A stretch of DNA of 64,000 nt from Chelativorans multitrophicus (GTDB lineage Bacteria; Pseudomonadota; Alphaproteobacteria; Rhizobiales; Rhizobiaceae): positions 1,240,001 through 1,304,000 of the forward strand of contig NZ_JAAAPL010000001.1 of assembly GCF_011317445.1 (NCBI RefSeq). Direction: 5' to 3'. The position numbers were made by a program, and so were the translations under genes. Positions 43,197-52,492 of the stretch are shown piece by piece. The notes beneath the pieces are model-generated. The model had not been told where the DNA came from and searched no databases. It saw nothing but the letters and a program-made list of their open reading frames with translations. The number at the start of each line of letters is the position of its first letter. Position 1 is the first letter of the stretch.

Positions 43197-46100
43197 ATGC
43201 GCGCGACTGCCCTCTTTTGTGTTTTCGTTTTCGCCTTTTCTTCTCTCATGGCCTCCGCAACGGCTCAGGAGACAAGGCGGATCGTTACCTCCGAGAACAG
43301 CGACTATTTCGGCTTCGACCTCAGGAGCGAGCAGGACGTTTCCCTCGATCAATGCAAATCCGCCTGTCTGGGCGACCCGCAGTGCCGGGCCTTCACCTAT
43401 AACACCAAGGCGCGCTGGTGCTTCCTGAAGTCGGATTTCGCGACGCTCAATGCTTTTCCCGGCGCGGTGGCCGGAAAAGTGGTGACGGCCAGCGCCGGGC
43501 AGGATATCGGCGCGCCGCCGCCACTGAGATTCGTGCCGAGCCATGTTCTGCAGGAAGCCGAGCAGTACCGCCGCACGCTGCTACAGAGAAGGGCAACGCC
43601 CGGCCAAGAAGGCCTCGAGGCACTGACCGCGGCGGCATCAAAGGCCATGGCGAGCGGCGATGCCAAGAGCGCGATGGATAGCTTCGCGGCGGCCGCGGCA
43701 GTTGAACCGGAGAAATCAGAGCTTTGGACGGAGCTTGCCCGCGCGGCGGCAGCGGCGCAGCCGGATGAAAACCAGAGCGCTTACGATCTCCAGAGCACGG
43801 CCACCTCCGCCGGCGTGATCGCGTATAACCTGTCGCGCACCGCACGCCAGCGCGCCGATGCGCTTGCAGCCCTTGCCTCGGCACTTCAGAGTCGCAGTCT
43901 CTTCCGCCCCGCCATCAGCGCCTATGAGGCAAGCCTTGCGCTTGAAACCTCGCCCGAGGTGGAGGCGGCCTACAATCAGCTCAAGAGCACGCATGGTTTC
44001 CGCGTGGTCGACCACTCGGTCGATTCCGACAGCGTGACACCCAGAGTGTGCGTGCAGTTCTCGGAAGAGCTGGTCAAAAGCGGCGTGGACTACTCGCAGT
44101 ACATGACCGTCGACAACAACCGCACCGCCGCGATCGACCGAAGCGATAAGGAACTCTGCGTTACTGGGCTGCAGCATGGGCAGCAATACCGCATCGTGGT
44201 CCGCCAAGGGCTGCCCTCGGCCATCGGCGAGGTGATCGAAAAGCCGGTGCCGCTTGCGATCTACATCCGCGACCGTTCCCCGTCGGTGCGCTTTACCGGC
44301 GAGAATTTCGTGCTGCCGACGAGCGCGCGGCAAGGGATTCCCATCGTTTCGGTGAACACGTCGAGCGCGAAGCTCTCCCTTTATCGCGTGGGAGACCGCT
44401 CGCTCACCCAGCTCCTCACCCAATCGACATTCCTGCGCCAGCTCAACACCTACGAAATCGGCCAGGTGGCGAGCGATCTGGGCGAGGCAGTCTGGGAAGG
44501 CAGCATCGAGATCGCGTCGGAGCTCAACAAGGACGTGGTAACCAGCATTGCGGTGGACGAGGTGGTGCTTGAGCGCAAGCCCGGCATCTATATGCTCGCC
44601 GCCACGCCCGAAGAAGATACGGATGACGACTGGAGCAGCAAAGCCACCCAGTGGTTCCTGGTTTCCGATATCGGACTTTCAACCTTTACCGGCGAGGACG
44701 GGATCACCGTCTTCGCGCGTTCGCTTGCAAGTGCCGAGCCCATCACGGACTTGCGCGTGCGGCTGCTTGCCCGCAACAATGAGGTTCTGGGCGAGGCGAC
44801 GAGCGACGATCAGGGTGAGGTGCATTTCGCGCCTGGCCTCGCGCGCGGCGACGCCGGACTCGCGGCCGCCGCCATCATCGCGCAGAAGGGTGAGGAGGAT
44901 TTCGTTTTCCTCGACATGACCCGCGCGGGCTTTGATCTTTCCGACCGCGGCGTTACCGGCCGCCCCTCCCCCGGTCCGCTTGACGTTTTTGCCTGGACGG
45001 AGCGCGGCATCTATCGCGCCGGCGAGACGGTGCATGCGGCCGCCCTGCTGCGCAACCCCTCGGCCGAGGCGGTTGACGACCTGCCGCTTACCTTCATCTT
45101 CCAGCGCCCCGATGGCGTGGAGGATCGCCGCATCGTGTCGCAAGACGCCGGTCTTGGCGGCCACGCAGTTGATCTGGCTCTCCCGGAAAACGCCATGCGC
45201 GGCACATGGATGCTCCGAATCCATACGGACCCGAAGCAGCCCGCGATCGCGGAAGAGATGTTCCTGGTGGAAGATTTCGTGCCCGACCGGACGGAATTCG
45301 AGCTTACGGCGGGCCAAGACACGGTGCCGGTCGGTTCTTCCGTGCAGGTGTCGCTCGACGGGCGCTATCTCTACGGCGCTCCGGCCGATGGGCTCAAGCT
45401 CCAGGGACAGCTTACCATCGGCACCAAACGCGACTGGGCAACGTTCCCCGGCTATGTGTTCGGCCTGGAGGACGAGGACGATGCGGAGACGGTGCGCGTG
45501 CCGCTCACCGGCCTGCCCGATACCGATGCCGAAGGCAAGGCGACGTTCGACGTCTTCATCGACAGCGTGCCGTCCACCACGCGCCTGCTCAATGCCAATG
45601 TCAGCGTGCAGATGAGTGAGGCGGGCGGCCGGGCGGTGGAACGGTCGATCGACATCGGAATCGAGCCCGAGGGCGATATGATCGGGCTCAAGCCCGAATT
45701 TTCCGGCGGCCAGGTGCCGGAAGGCGGGACGGCGAGCTTCCGCGTCATCGCCGCGGACGCTTCGGGCAGCCGCATTGCGATGAACGGTCTCAAATGGTCG
45801 CTCTACAAGATCGAGCGCAATTACCAGTGGTACCGCAGCGACGGCTCCTGGAATTACGAGCCCATCGATTCAACCAGCCTTGTCCAGGAGGGGACGGTTT
45901 CCGCCACGACTGACGCAGAGCCGCAGATCAGCGTGCCGGTGGACTGGGGGCGCTACCGCCTGGAGGTGGAGAGCGCGGATGCCGGAGGTCCCATAAGCAG
46001 CGGCGAGTTCGACGCAGGCTGGTATGTGGAGGCGGCCTCCACCGAAACACCTGATGGACTCGAAGTCGCCTTGGACCGTGAGGCCTATCAGGTCGGCGAT

Positions 46101-48665
46101 ACGGCGAAGCTCAAGATCTCCCCGCGCTTTGCGGGCGAAGCTCTGGTAACGCTCGGAGACGAAAGCCTCAGGAACACCTTCACCGCGCATGTGCCTGAGG
46201 AAGGCACGACGATTGATATTCCTGTGACTGAGGATCTCGGCGCCGGCACCTATGTGACCGCAACCCTGATCCGGCCCGGCGACGCGGCGGAAAACCGCTT
46301 GCCCATGCGGGCGATCGGCGTGCGGTGGCTGAAGGTAGACCCTGGCCAGCGCAGCCTCAGTATCGATCTCGACCTGCCGGAGAAGGTGCTGCCCAACGAA
46401 ACGCTGACGATCCCGGTCTCCGTCGCCGGGCTTGCCGCGGGCGAGGAAGCCTACGTGACGGTCGCGGCGGTCGATGTCGGGATCCTCAATCTCACGCGCT
46501 ATGAAGCACCCGATCCCGCCGGCTGGTATTTCGGGCAGCGGATGCTGGGGCTTGAAATGCGCGATATCTATGGGCGGCTAATCGATGGCTCGCTGGGCGC
46601 AACGGGAAGGCTGCGCACCGGCGGTGACGGCGGCAGCATGACTACCTCCGGCAGCCCGCCCACGGAAAAGCTGCTCGCCCTCTTCTCCGGGATCGTGCGG
46701 CTGGACGATGAAGGCAAAGCCGAGGTTTCCTTCGACCTGCCGCAGTTCAACGGCACAGCGCGCGTTATGGCCGTTGCCTGGTCAAAGAGCGGCGTGGGCG
46801 GTGCTTCGAAGGATGTCATCATCCGCGATCCCGTGGTGCTGACAACAAGCCTGCCGCGCTTCATGGCGCCTGGAGACCAGTCGCGCCTGCTGCTCGAAAT
46901 CGCCAATACAGACGGGCCGGCCGGCGATTACAGAGTCACGGTCTCCGGCAATGATGCGGTGGAGGTCGATACGCAGTCTCTCCCGCAGAGCGTCACGCTC
47001 GCAGCCGGTGGCAGGACGAGCATTTCCATCCCGCTTTCGGCCGAAGAGCCGGGTACAGGCGGCGTCGCGGTTTCGCTCGCCCATGAATCCGGGCTGACGG
47101 TGGACAAATCGGTCGAGCTGCCGGTGCGGCCCGGCACGGCGCCCGTTACCACACAGCAGAAGATTCCGCTCGCCGCCAACGGCGGCAGCCTGCGGATCGA
47201 CGGCGGACTTTTGGGCGACAGTTTCCTGGAAGGCGCGTCGGTGTCCGTGAATATCTCGCGGGCGGAGGCCTTCGACATTCCGGCGCTGCTCATGTCGCTC
47301 GACCGCTATCCCTATGGCTGCGCCGAGCAGATCACCAGCCGTGCGCTCCCGCTCCTTTATGTGAGCGAGCTATCCCGAGTGTCCGGCCTGGAGGACGACC
47401 CTGCCGTCGAGGGCCGGATCGCGGATGCCATCACGAGTGTTCTTTCCTACCAATCCTCGTCAGGCAGCTTCGGGCTCTGGGGTCCGGGTTCCGGCGATCT
47501 CTGGCTCGACGCCTATGTGACGGATTTCCTTACCCGGGCGCGCGAACAGGGCTTTATCGTTCCGCCGCTTGCGATGGAGCAGGCGCTGGAAAACCTTCAA
47601 AACACGCTTGCTTATGACACGGATGTGGCCAGCAACGGCAACGAAATCGCTTATGCGCTCTATGTGCTCGCGCGCAACCGCAGGGCATCGGCGGGCGATC
47701 TGCGATACTATGTCGACACGCGGCTCACCGAGTTCGCGACGCCGATGGCGCGGGCGCAACTCGCGGCAGCACTTGCGCTCTATGGCGACGGGCAGCGGGC
47801 GGAAACCGCCTTCGCCTCGGCACTGCAGCTGGCGCAGTCGTCCGAGAGCAAATTGAGCGCGCGTGCAGACTATGGCTCGGCGCTGCGCGACGGGGCCGCA
47901 ATGCTGGCGCTTGCCGCCGAAAGCCGGCCGGAACCCGCCTTTATGCCCCAGATGATCAGCCTCGTCTCAGATCTTCGGGATCGCACCAACTTCATGAGCA
48001 CGCAGGATGAAGCCTGGATGCTGCTTGCCGCCCGCGCGCTCGAAGGCGCTAGCAGCGACATCCGGCTATCAGTGGATGGCACGACTCATTCCGGCGCCTT
48101 CGCCCGCCGGCTCTCGGGCGAGGCGATTGCGGCCACGCCTTTGACGATAGCCAACACCGGAGCCGATCCTGTCGACGCGGTGGTGACGACAGTGGCGGCA
48201 CCCCAGGTGCCCCTGCCCGCCGGCGGCCAGGGCTTCACTACCAAGCGCACCTATTACCGGCTGGACGGCACCGAGGCGAATGTCTCCGAGGCACAGCAGA
48301 ACGACCGTTTCGTGGTGGTGCTTGAGATCACTGAAGACAATGCGTGGCCGTCGCGCGTGCTCGTGTCGGACCTCCTGCCCGCGGGCTTCGAGATCGACAA
48401 CCCGCAACTCGTCGACAGCGCGCAGCTGCAGAACTTCGCCTGGCTCGGGCAGACGGACGCGGTGCACACCGAATTTCGCGACGACCGTTTCATCGCGGCC
48501 TTCGACCGGAGCGCCGACAGCGAACGCTCGTTCCGGCTGGCTTATGTGGTCCGCGCGGTGACGCCGGGCGTCTATATCCACCCCGCTGCCAGCGTGGAGG
48601 ACATGTACCGCCCGCAGCTTTCCGCTCGCACCGCGACGGGCTTTATGGAAATCAAGGGGAATTAG
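43197..48665 (+). CDS. Alpha-2-macroglobulin-like protein with N-terminal PAN/Apple-like domain
   Basis: The 1822-residue product has a signal peptide (cleavage near ATA-QE) and a Cys-rich PAN/Apple-like domain at about 25-95 (CKSACLGDPQCRAFTYNTKARWCFL). A helical segment follows, then the MG domains, a bait-region/MG7 stretch, and the thioester domain with YPYGCAEQ (Cys1375) matching the CxEQ thioester motif. Family members trap attacking proteases by a conformational change and covalent bonding in the periplasm. The gene is followed by pbpC, the usual partner, which would repair peptidoglycan during attack. The signal peptide lacks a lipobox, so this is not the lipoprotein form of E. coli type. 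Confidence 0.92.
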   Translation: MRATALFCVFVFAFSSLMASATAQETRRIVTSENSDYFGFDLRSEQDVSLDQCKSACLGDPQCRAFTYNTKARWCFLKSDFATLNAFPGAVAGKVVTASAGQDIGAPPPLRFVPSHVLQEAEQYRRTLLQRRATPGQEGLEALTAAASKAMASGDAKSAMDSFAAAAAVEPEKSELWTELARAAAAAQPDENQSAYDLQSTATSAGVIAYNLSRTARQRADALAALASALQSRSLFRPAISAYEASLALETSPEVEAAYNQLKSTHGFRVVDHSVDSDSVTPRVCVQFSEELVKSGVDYSQYMTVDNNRTAAIDRSDKELCVTGLQHGQQYRIVVRQGLPSAIGEVIEKPVPLAIYIRDRSPSVRFTGENFVLPTSARQGIPIVSVNTSSAKLSLYRVGDRSLTQLLTQSTFLRQLNTYEIGQVASDLGEAVWEGSIEIASELNKDVVTSIAVDEVVLERKPGIYMLAATPEEDTDDDWSSKATQWFLVSDIGLSTFTGEDGITVFARSLASAEPITDLRVRLLARNNEVLGEATSDDQGEVHFAPGLARGDAGLAAAAIIAQKGEEDFVFLDMTRAGFDLSDRGVTGRPSPGPLDVFAWTERGIYRAGETVHAAALLRNPSAEAVDDLPLTFIFQRPDGVEDRRIVSQDAGLGGHAVDLALPENAMRGTWMLRIHTDPKQPAIAEEMFLVEDFVPDRTEFELTAGQDTVPVGSSVQVSLDGRYLYGAPADGLKLQGQLTIGTKRDWATFPGYVFGLEDEDDAETVRVPLTGLPDTDAEGKATFDVFIDSVPSTTRLLNANVSVQMSEAGGRAVERSIDIGIEPEGDMIGLKPEFSGGQVPEGGTASFRVIAADASGSRIAMNGLKWSLYKIERNYQWYRSDGSWNYEPIDSTSLVQEGTVSATTDAEPQISVPVDWGRYRLEVESADAGGPISSGEFDAGWYVEAASTETPDGLEVALDREAYQVGDTAKLKISPRFAGEALVTLGDESLRNTFTAHVPEEGTTIDIPVTEDLGAGTYVTATLIRPGDAAENRLPMRAIGVRWLKVDPGQRSLSIDLDLPEKVLPNETLTIPVSVAGLAAGEEAYVTVAAVDVGILNLTRYEAPDPAGWYFGQRMLGLEMRDIYGRLIDGSLGATGRLRTGGDGGSMTTSGSPPTEKLLALFSGIVRLDDEGKAEVSFDLPQFNGTARVMAVAWSKSGVGGASKDVIIRDPVVLTTSLPRFMAPGDQSRLLLEIANTDGPAGDYRVTVSGNDAVEVDTQSLPQSVTLAAGGRTSISIPLSAEEPGTGGVAVSLAHESGLTVDKSVELPVRPGTAPVTTQQKIPLAANGGSLRIDGGLLGDSFLEGASVSVNISRAEAFDIPALLMSLDRYPYGCAEQITSRALPLLYVSELSRVSGLEDDPAVEGRIADAITSVLSYQSSSGSFGLWGPGSGDLWLDAYVTDFLTRAREQGFIVPPLAMEQALENLQNTLAYDTDVASNGNEIAYALYVLARNRRASAGDLRYYVDTRLTEFATPMARAQLAAALALYGDGQRAETAFASALQLAQSSESKLSARADYGSALRDGAAMLALAAESRPEPAFMPQMISLVSDLRDRTNFMSTQDEAWMLLAARALEGASSDIRLSVDGTTHSGAFARRLSGEAIAATPLTIANTGADPVDAVVTTVAAPQVPLPAGGQGFTTKRTYYRLDGTEANVSEAQQNDRFVVVLEITEDNAWPSRVLVSDLLPAGFEIDNPQLVDSAQLQNFAWLGQTDAVHTEFRDDRFIAAFDRSADSERSFRLAYVVRAVTPGVYIHPAASVEDMYRPQLSARTATGFMEIKGN

Positions 48666-48708
48666 GGGCATTTTGATAGTCATGCTTGGAAATCTCCAGG
48701 CCCGCCTA

Positions 48709-48775
48709 CCCCCCTCTGCCCTGCCGGAGCAATCTCCCCCCTTGAGGGGGAGATGCCCGGCAGGGCAGAGGGGGG
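48709..48775. repeat. Large bipartite palindromic intergenic element
   Basis: A perfect 19-base arm pair (CCCCCCTCTGCCCTGCCGG at 48709-48727 and its complement at 48757-48775) encloses a second 9-base hairpin (ATCTCCCCC at 48732-48740, GGGGGAGAT at 48746-48754). Sequences of this composition are a dispersed palindromic family in Mesorhizobium-like genomes, as I remember them. It may end the macroglobulin transcript or merely be a parasitic repeat. No coding potential is evident in the 153-base gap. Confidence 0.85.
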
Positions 48776-48818
48776 TGCGGAAGGACGCCAACGTCTTTAA
48801 CCCGGTCCAAAGCGCTCC

Positions 48819-50927
48819 GTGGCCGCCATGTTGATGAAATCAACTTGGCGGGTATGGGCAAGGCGGGCAGGCATTACTGCTGCCGTTATGACCGCGGCCA
48901 CGATCGCCGGCGCCTTCACCCTCCATCACCTCGATCAAGCCTATCCGCCCCCGCTTGAAAACACCGGCGCGCTTTCACAGGAAGTGGTGGACCGGAAAGG
49001 AGCGCTCTTGCGTGTCTATGCAGCGCCCGATGGGCGCTGGCGGCTGAAGGCGGAGATCGAACAGCTCGACCCGCAATTCATCAAGATGCTGGTCGCCTAT
49101 GAGGACCGGCGCTTCTGGTCGCATTCCGGCGTTGATCCAATCGCCCTTGCTCGCGCGGCCATGCAGCTGGTGCTCAACGGCCGCGTCGTCTCCGGTGGCT
49201 CCACATTATCCATGCAGCTTGCACGGCTGATCGAGCCGCGGGAGGAGCGCAGCTTTTCAGCAAAATTCCGCCAGATCGCCCGAGCGCTACAGATCGAGTG
49301 GCGACTGTCAAAACGCGAGATCCTGAACCGCTATCTGACGCTCGCGCCCTATGGGGGCAACCTGGAGGGCGTGCGCGCCGCGAGCCTTGCCTGGTTTGGC
49401 AAGGAGCCGCAGAAACTCACACTTTCCGAGGCTGCCCTGCTTGTCGCCCTGCCGCAATCGCCCGAGGCGCGGCGGCCCGACCGCCATCCAGATACCGCGA
49501 AATCGGCGCGCGACCGGGTGCTGGCCCGCATGGCCAAGGCCGGCATTATTGCCGAGGGAGAGGTGGAGCGCGCCTCGCGCGGGAAGGTGGCGGCGCAGCG
49601 CCTGCCCATGCCCGCCTTTGCCGCGCATCTTGCCGACACCGTGATCCGTGCAACACCCGGGGAGCTGCGCCGGCCGCTGCTGCTTGACCGCGGTGTGCAG
49701 GCCGCGCTGGAGGAAGTGGCGCGTGAAGGCGCGCGGCGGCTCGGCCGCAAGGTGTCAGTGGCGATGGTCATGGCCGACGCCCGAACGGGCGACGTGCTCG
49801 CGCGCGTCGGATCGGCCGGTTATTTCGATTCAAGCCGGGCAGGCTGGATCGATATGAGCGTGGCCGAGCGGTCCCCCGGCTCGACGCTAAAGCCTTTTAT
49901 CTACGCGCTTGCGATCGAAGACGGCCTCGTCATGCAGGAGACGATGATCGAGGACCGCCCAGGCAATTTCCACGGCTACCGCCCGCGCAATTTCGACATG
50001 GAGTATCAGGGCGATGTCACGGTCCGGCAGGCATTGCAGATGTCGCTCAATGTGCCGGCGATCCGGCTGCTTGATGCGGTTGGCACCGCCCGGCTTATCT
50101 CCCGGCTCAAGCGCGCCGGCGTGCAACTTGCGCTTCCAAAGGGGCAGGCGCCGGGGCTCGCCATCGGACTTGGAGGCGCAGGGCTGACGCTCGAGAAGCT
50201 GGTGCAAGCCTACACCGCGCTTGCCAATCGCGGCGAGGCCAGGATGCTGCGCTATTCGACCGAGGACGAAGAGACGGCCTCTACGGAGGTGCTGACACCA
50301 GCGGCCGCCTGGCAGATTGCCGATATGCTCTCGGGCGTGGTCCCGCCGCAAGGCGCGCCGCGCCTCGGCATCGCCTATAAGACCGGCACCTCCTACGGCT
50401 ATCGCGACGCCTGGGCGGTGGGTTACGATGGCCGACACGTGCTGGGCGTGTGGGTTGGAAGGCCGGACGGAGGATCGGTGCCGGGTCTTACCGGCTATCT
50501 TGCCGCGGCGCCGATCCTGTTTGAAGCTTTCTCCCGCTCCGGTGTCGGGATTACGCCGTTTCCGCCCCGGCCTGCAGGGGCGGTACGGCTTACCGCGGCA
50601 GAATTGCCGATGCCGCTTCGCCGGTTCTCCTCCACGTTTTCAGCGGCGCAGACGGGAGCCCCCACGGAACCCGCACCGGAAATCGTCTTTCCGCCAGAAG
50701 GCGCACGCATCGATGTCGGTCTTTCCGAGAACCGCAATGCGGGAATCCTTGCCCTCAAAATCATTGGAGGGCGGGCGCCGTTCAGGTGGCTTGCCAATGG
50801 CAAGCCGCTTGCGGAAACCTTTCGCCGGCGCACCGCCTCATGGGCGCCTGATGGGGGCGGCGCTTCCACGCTCACCGTCATCGACGCGGCAGGGCGCACC
50901 GCCAGCGTCAGCGTTTTCCTGGAGTAG
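48819..50927 (+). CDS. pbpC: Penicillin-binding protein 1C
   Basis: PbpC is a bifunctional class A-type peptidoglycan synthase in the inner membrane. The 702 residues comprise a membrane anchor (about 15-35), a GT51 glycosyltransferase with catalytic Glu95 in AYEDRRFWSHSGVD, and a transpeptidase with STLK (Ser355), SLNVP and KTGTSYG (Lys521). The BiPBP C-terminal domain (about 620-700, VFPPEGARIDV) marks the 1C type. The start is uncertain: GTG 48819, ATG 48828 and ATG 48834 are all possible, with no good ribosome site. Pairing with the upstream macroglobulin is conserved in many bacteria. Confidence 0.94.
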   Translation: MAAMLMKSTWRVWARRAGITAAVMTAATIAGAFTLHHLDQAYPPPLENTGALSQEVVDRKGALLRVYAAPDGRWRLKAEIEQLDPQFIKMLVAYEDRRFWSHSGVDPIALARAAMQLVLNGRVVSGGSTLSMQLARLIEPREERSFSAKFRQIARALQIEWRLSKREILNRYLTLAPYGGNLEGVRAASLAWFGKEPQKLTLSEAALLVALPQSPEARRPDRHPDTAKSARDRVLARMAKAGIIAEGEVERASRGKVAAQRLPMPAFAAHLADTVIRATPGELRRPLLLDRGVQAALEEVAREGARRLGRKVSVAMVMADARTGDVLARVGSAGYFDSSRAGWIDMSVAERSPGSTLKPFIYALAIEDGLVMQETMIEDRPGNFHGYRPRNFDMEYQGDVTVRQALQMSLNVPAIRLLDAVGTARLISRLKRAGVQLALPKGQAPGLAIGLGGAGLTLEKLVQAYTALANRGEARMLRYSTEDEETASTEVLTPAAAWQIADMLSGVVPPQGAPRLGIAYKTGTSYGYRDAWAVGYDGRHVLGVWVGRPDGGSVPGLTGYLAAAPILFEAFSRSGVGITPFPPRPAGAVRLTAAELPMPLRRFSSTFSAAQTGAPTEPAPEIVFPPEGARIDVGLSENRNAGILALKIIGGRAPFRWLANGKPLAETFRRRTASWAPDGGGASTLTVIDAAGRTASVSVFLE

Positions 50928-50936
50928 CAGCTCCGG

Positions 50937-52487
50937 TCAGCCTGCAGTGGCCGAGGTCTCGTAAAGCCTTGACTCTGTTTCCGCGTCCACGCCCGCAAGG
51001 CTTACATTATAGCCCCAGAGGCGGCAGACGTGCCGCAGCGTTGAATCGCGGCTTTCCTCGTCCAAAAGCACGCCGTTCTTCACATTGTGCTGCAGGCGCA
51101 GATGGCGGTCCCCCAAAAGGTCCACATCGACCACCTGGATATCCGGCTGACTCACCCCAATGTCGTAGCTGCGGGCTAGTGCCGCCCGGATAGCCTCGTA
51201 TCCCCGCTCGTTGTGAATGGAGGCCACTTCGCAATAGGGGTCGCTCGACTTGTCCTTGAGCAGGAACAGCCTGAAATTGCGGATGAGCGTGGGGCTCAGA
51301 TACTGCAATATAAAAGATTCGTCGCGATGGTTCGCCCAGGCATCGAGCAGCGTTTCGCGCCAGTTGCCCGTGCCGGCGATGTCGGGGAACCACTCACGAT
51401 CCTCCGGCGTGGGTTCGTTGCAGATGCGCTGGATGTCCTGCATCAGCGCGAAACCCAGCGCGTAAGGGTTGATTCCGGGGAAGCGCGGATCATCGAAATC
51501 GGGCTGGAAGACGACGTTCGTATGGCTCTGGAGGATTTCCAGCATCGCGCCTTCGGAGATCTTCTCCTGATCGTAGAGCCGGTTCATGATGTAGTAGTGG
51601 ACGAAGGTGGCACAACCTTCGTTCATCACCTTGGTCTGCCGCTGCGGATAAAAATACTGCGCAATCACGCGCACGATACGCAGGAGTTCCCGCTGCCAAG
51701 GCTGCAGGATGAGGCTGTTCTTCTCGAGAAAATAGAGGAGATTCTCTTCAGGCAGGTTCAGCTTTTTCTTGCGCTCGGCAACTTCCTGCTCAACCTCGTC
51801 CGCGTCGTCTTCCGAGGTGCGCGGCGGCAGTGTCCTCCAGAGATCGCTGAATGTTTGCTCTTCGTATTCCAGACGCTCGCGTGCGCGCTCCCGTTCCTTT
51901 TCGGAAGAAAGGCGCGGCGGACGACGATAGCGGAAAACGCCTTGGTCCATCAGCGCATGCGCGGAATCAAGGATCACTTCCACCGCCGGCGTCCCGTAAC
52001 GCTCCTCGCATCTGGCGATATACTTCTTGGCGAACTCCATGTAGCTCAGAATGGCACTCGCATCGGTCCACTGCTGGAACAGATAATTGTTCTTGAAGAA
52101 ATGGTTGTGGCCGAAGGAGGCATGCGCGGTCACCAGGGCCTGCATCGCCATGGTGTTCTCTTCCATCAGATAGGCGATGCAGGGATTGGAGTTGATCACC
52201 AGCTCATAGGCAAGGCCCCGCCGCCCCGAGCGATACAAATGGTCCTCGAAAACGAAGCGCTTGCCGAAGGACCAGTGCTGGTACATCAACGGCATGCCGA
52301 CCGAGGAATAGGCGTCAAGCATCTGCTCTGAGGAGATTATCTCGAGCTGGTTGGGGTAGACATCCAGATGCAACTCTTCGAGTGCGATCTTCTCGATCGC
52401 ATCGTAAGTTCGCGACAAAGTCGCAAAGTTCCAGTCCGAGCCGGCGAAGAGAAGTTTCGACCCTGCAGCAGATTTCGAGCCTGGCAT
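50937..52487 (-). CDS. SpoVR family protein
   Basis: SpoVR proteins (YcgB in E. coli) are of unclear biochemical function and are linked to YeaG/YeaH in stress or stationary phase. The 516-residue product starts at the ATG at 52487, five bases after the yeaH-type stop. Typical segments are DWNFATLSRTYDAIEKIALEELHLDVYPNQLEIISSEQMLDAYSSVGMP, HHH-type FGHNHFFKNN and MNEGCATFVHYYIMNRLYD. It ends nine bases from the convergent pbpC stop, with no room for an ordinary terminator. Confidence 0.92.
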   Translation of the reverse strand: MPGSKSAAGSKLLFAGSDWNFATLSRTYDAIEKIALEELHLDVYPNQLEIISSEQMLDAYSSVGMPLMYQHWSFGKRFVFEDHLYRSGRRGLAYELVINSNPCIAYLMEENTMAMQALVTAHASFGHNHFFKNNYLFQQWTDASAILSYMEFAKKYIARCEERYGTPAVEVILDSAHALMDQGVFRYRRPPRLSSEKERERARERLEYEEQTFSDLWRTLPPRTSEDDADEVEQEVAERKKKLNLPEENLLYFLEKNSLILQPWQRELLRIVRVIAQYFYPQRQTKVMNEGCATFVHYYIMNRLYDQEKISEGAMLEILQSHTNVVFQPDFDDPRFPGINPYALGFALMQDIQRICNEPTPEDREWFPDIAGTGNWRETLLDAWANHRDESFILQYLSPTLIRNFRLFLLKDKSSDPYCEVASIHNERGYEAIRAALARSYDIGVSQPDIQVVDVDLLGDRHLRLQHNVKNGVLLDEESRDSTLRHVCRLWGYNVSLAGVDAETESRLYETSATAG

Positions 52488-52492
52488 TCCTG

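Noticed and set aside
51213-52331. 372-codon plus-strand frame
   Set aside because: Antisense to the SpoVR gene.
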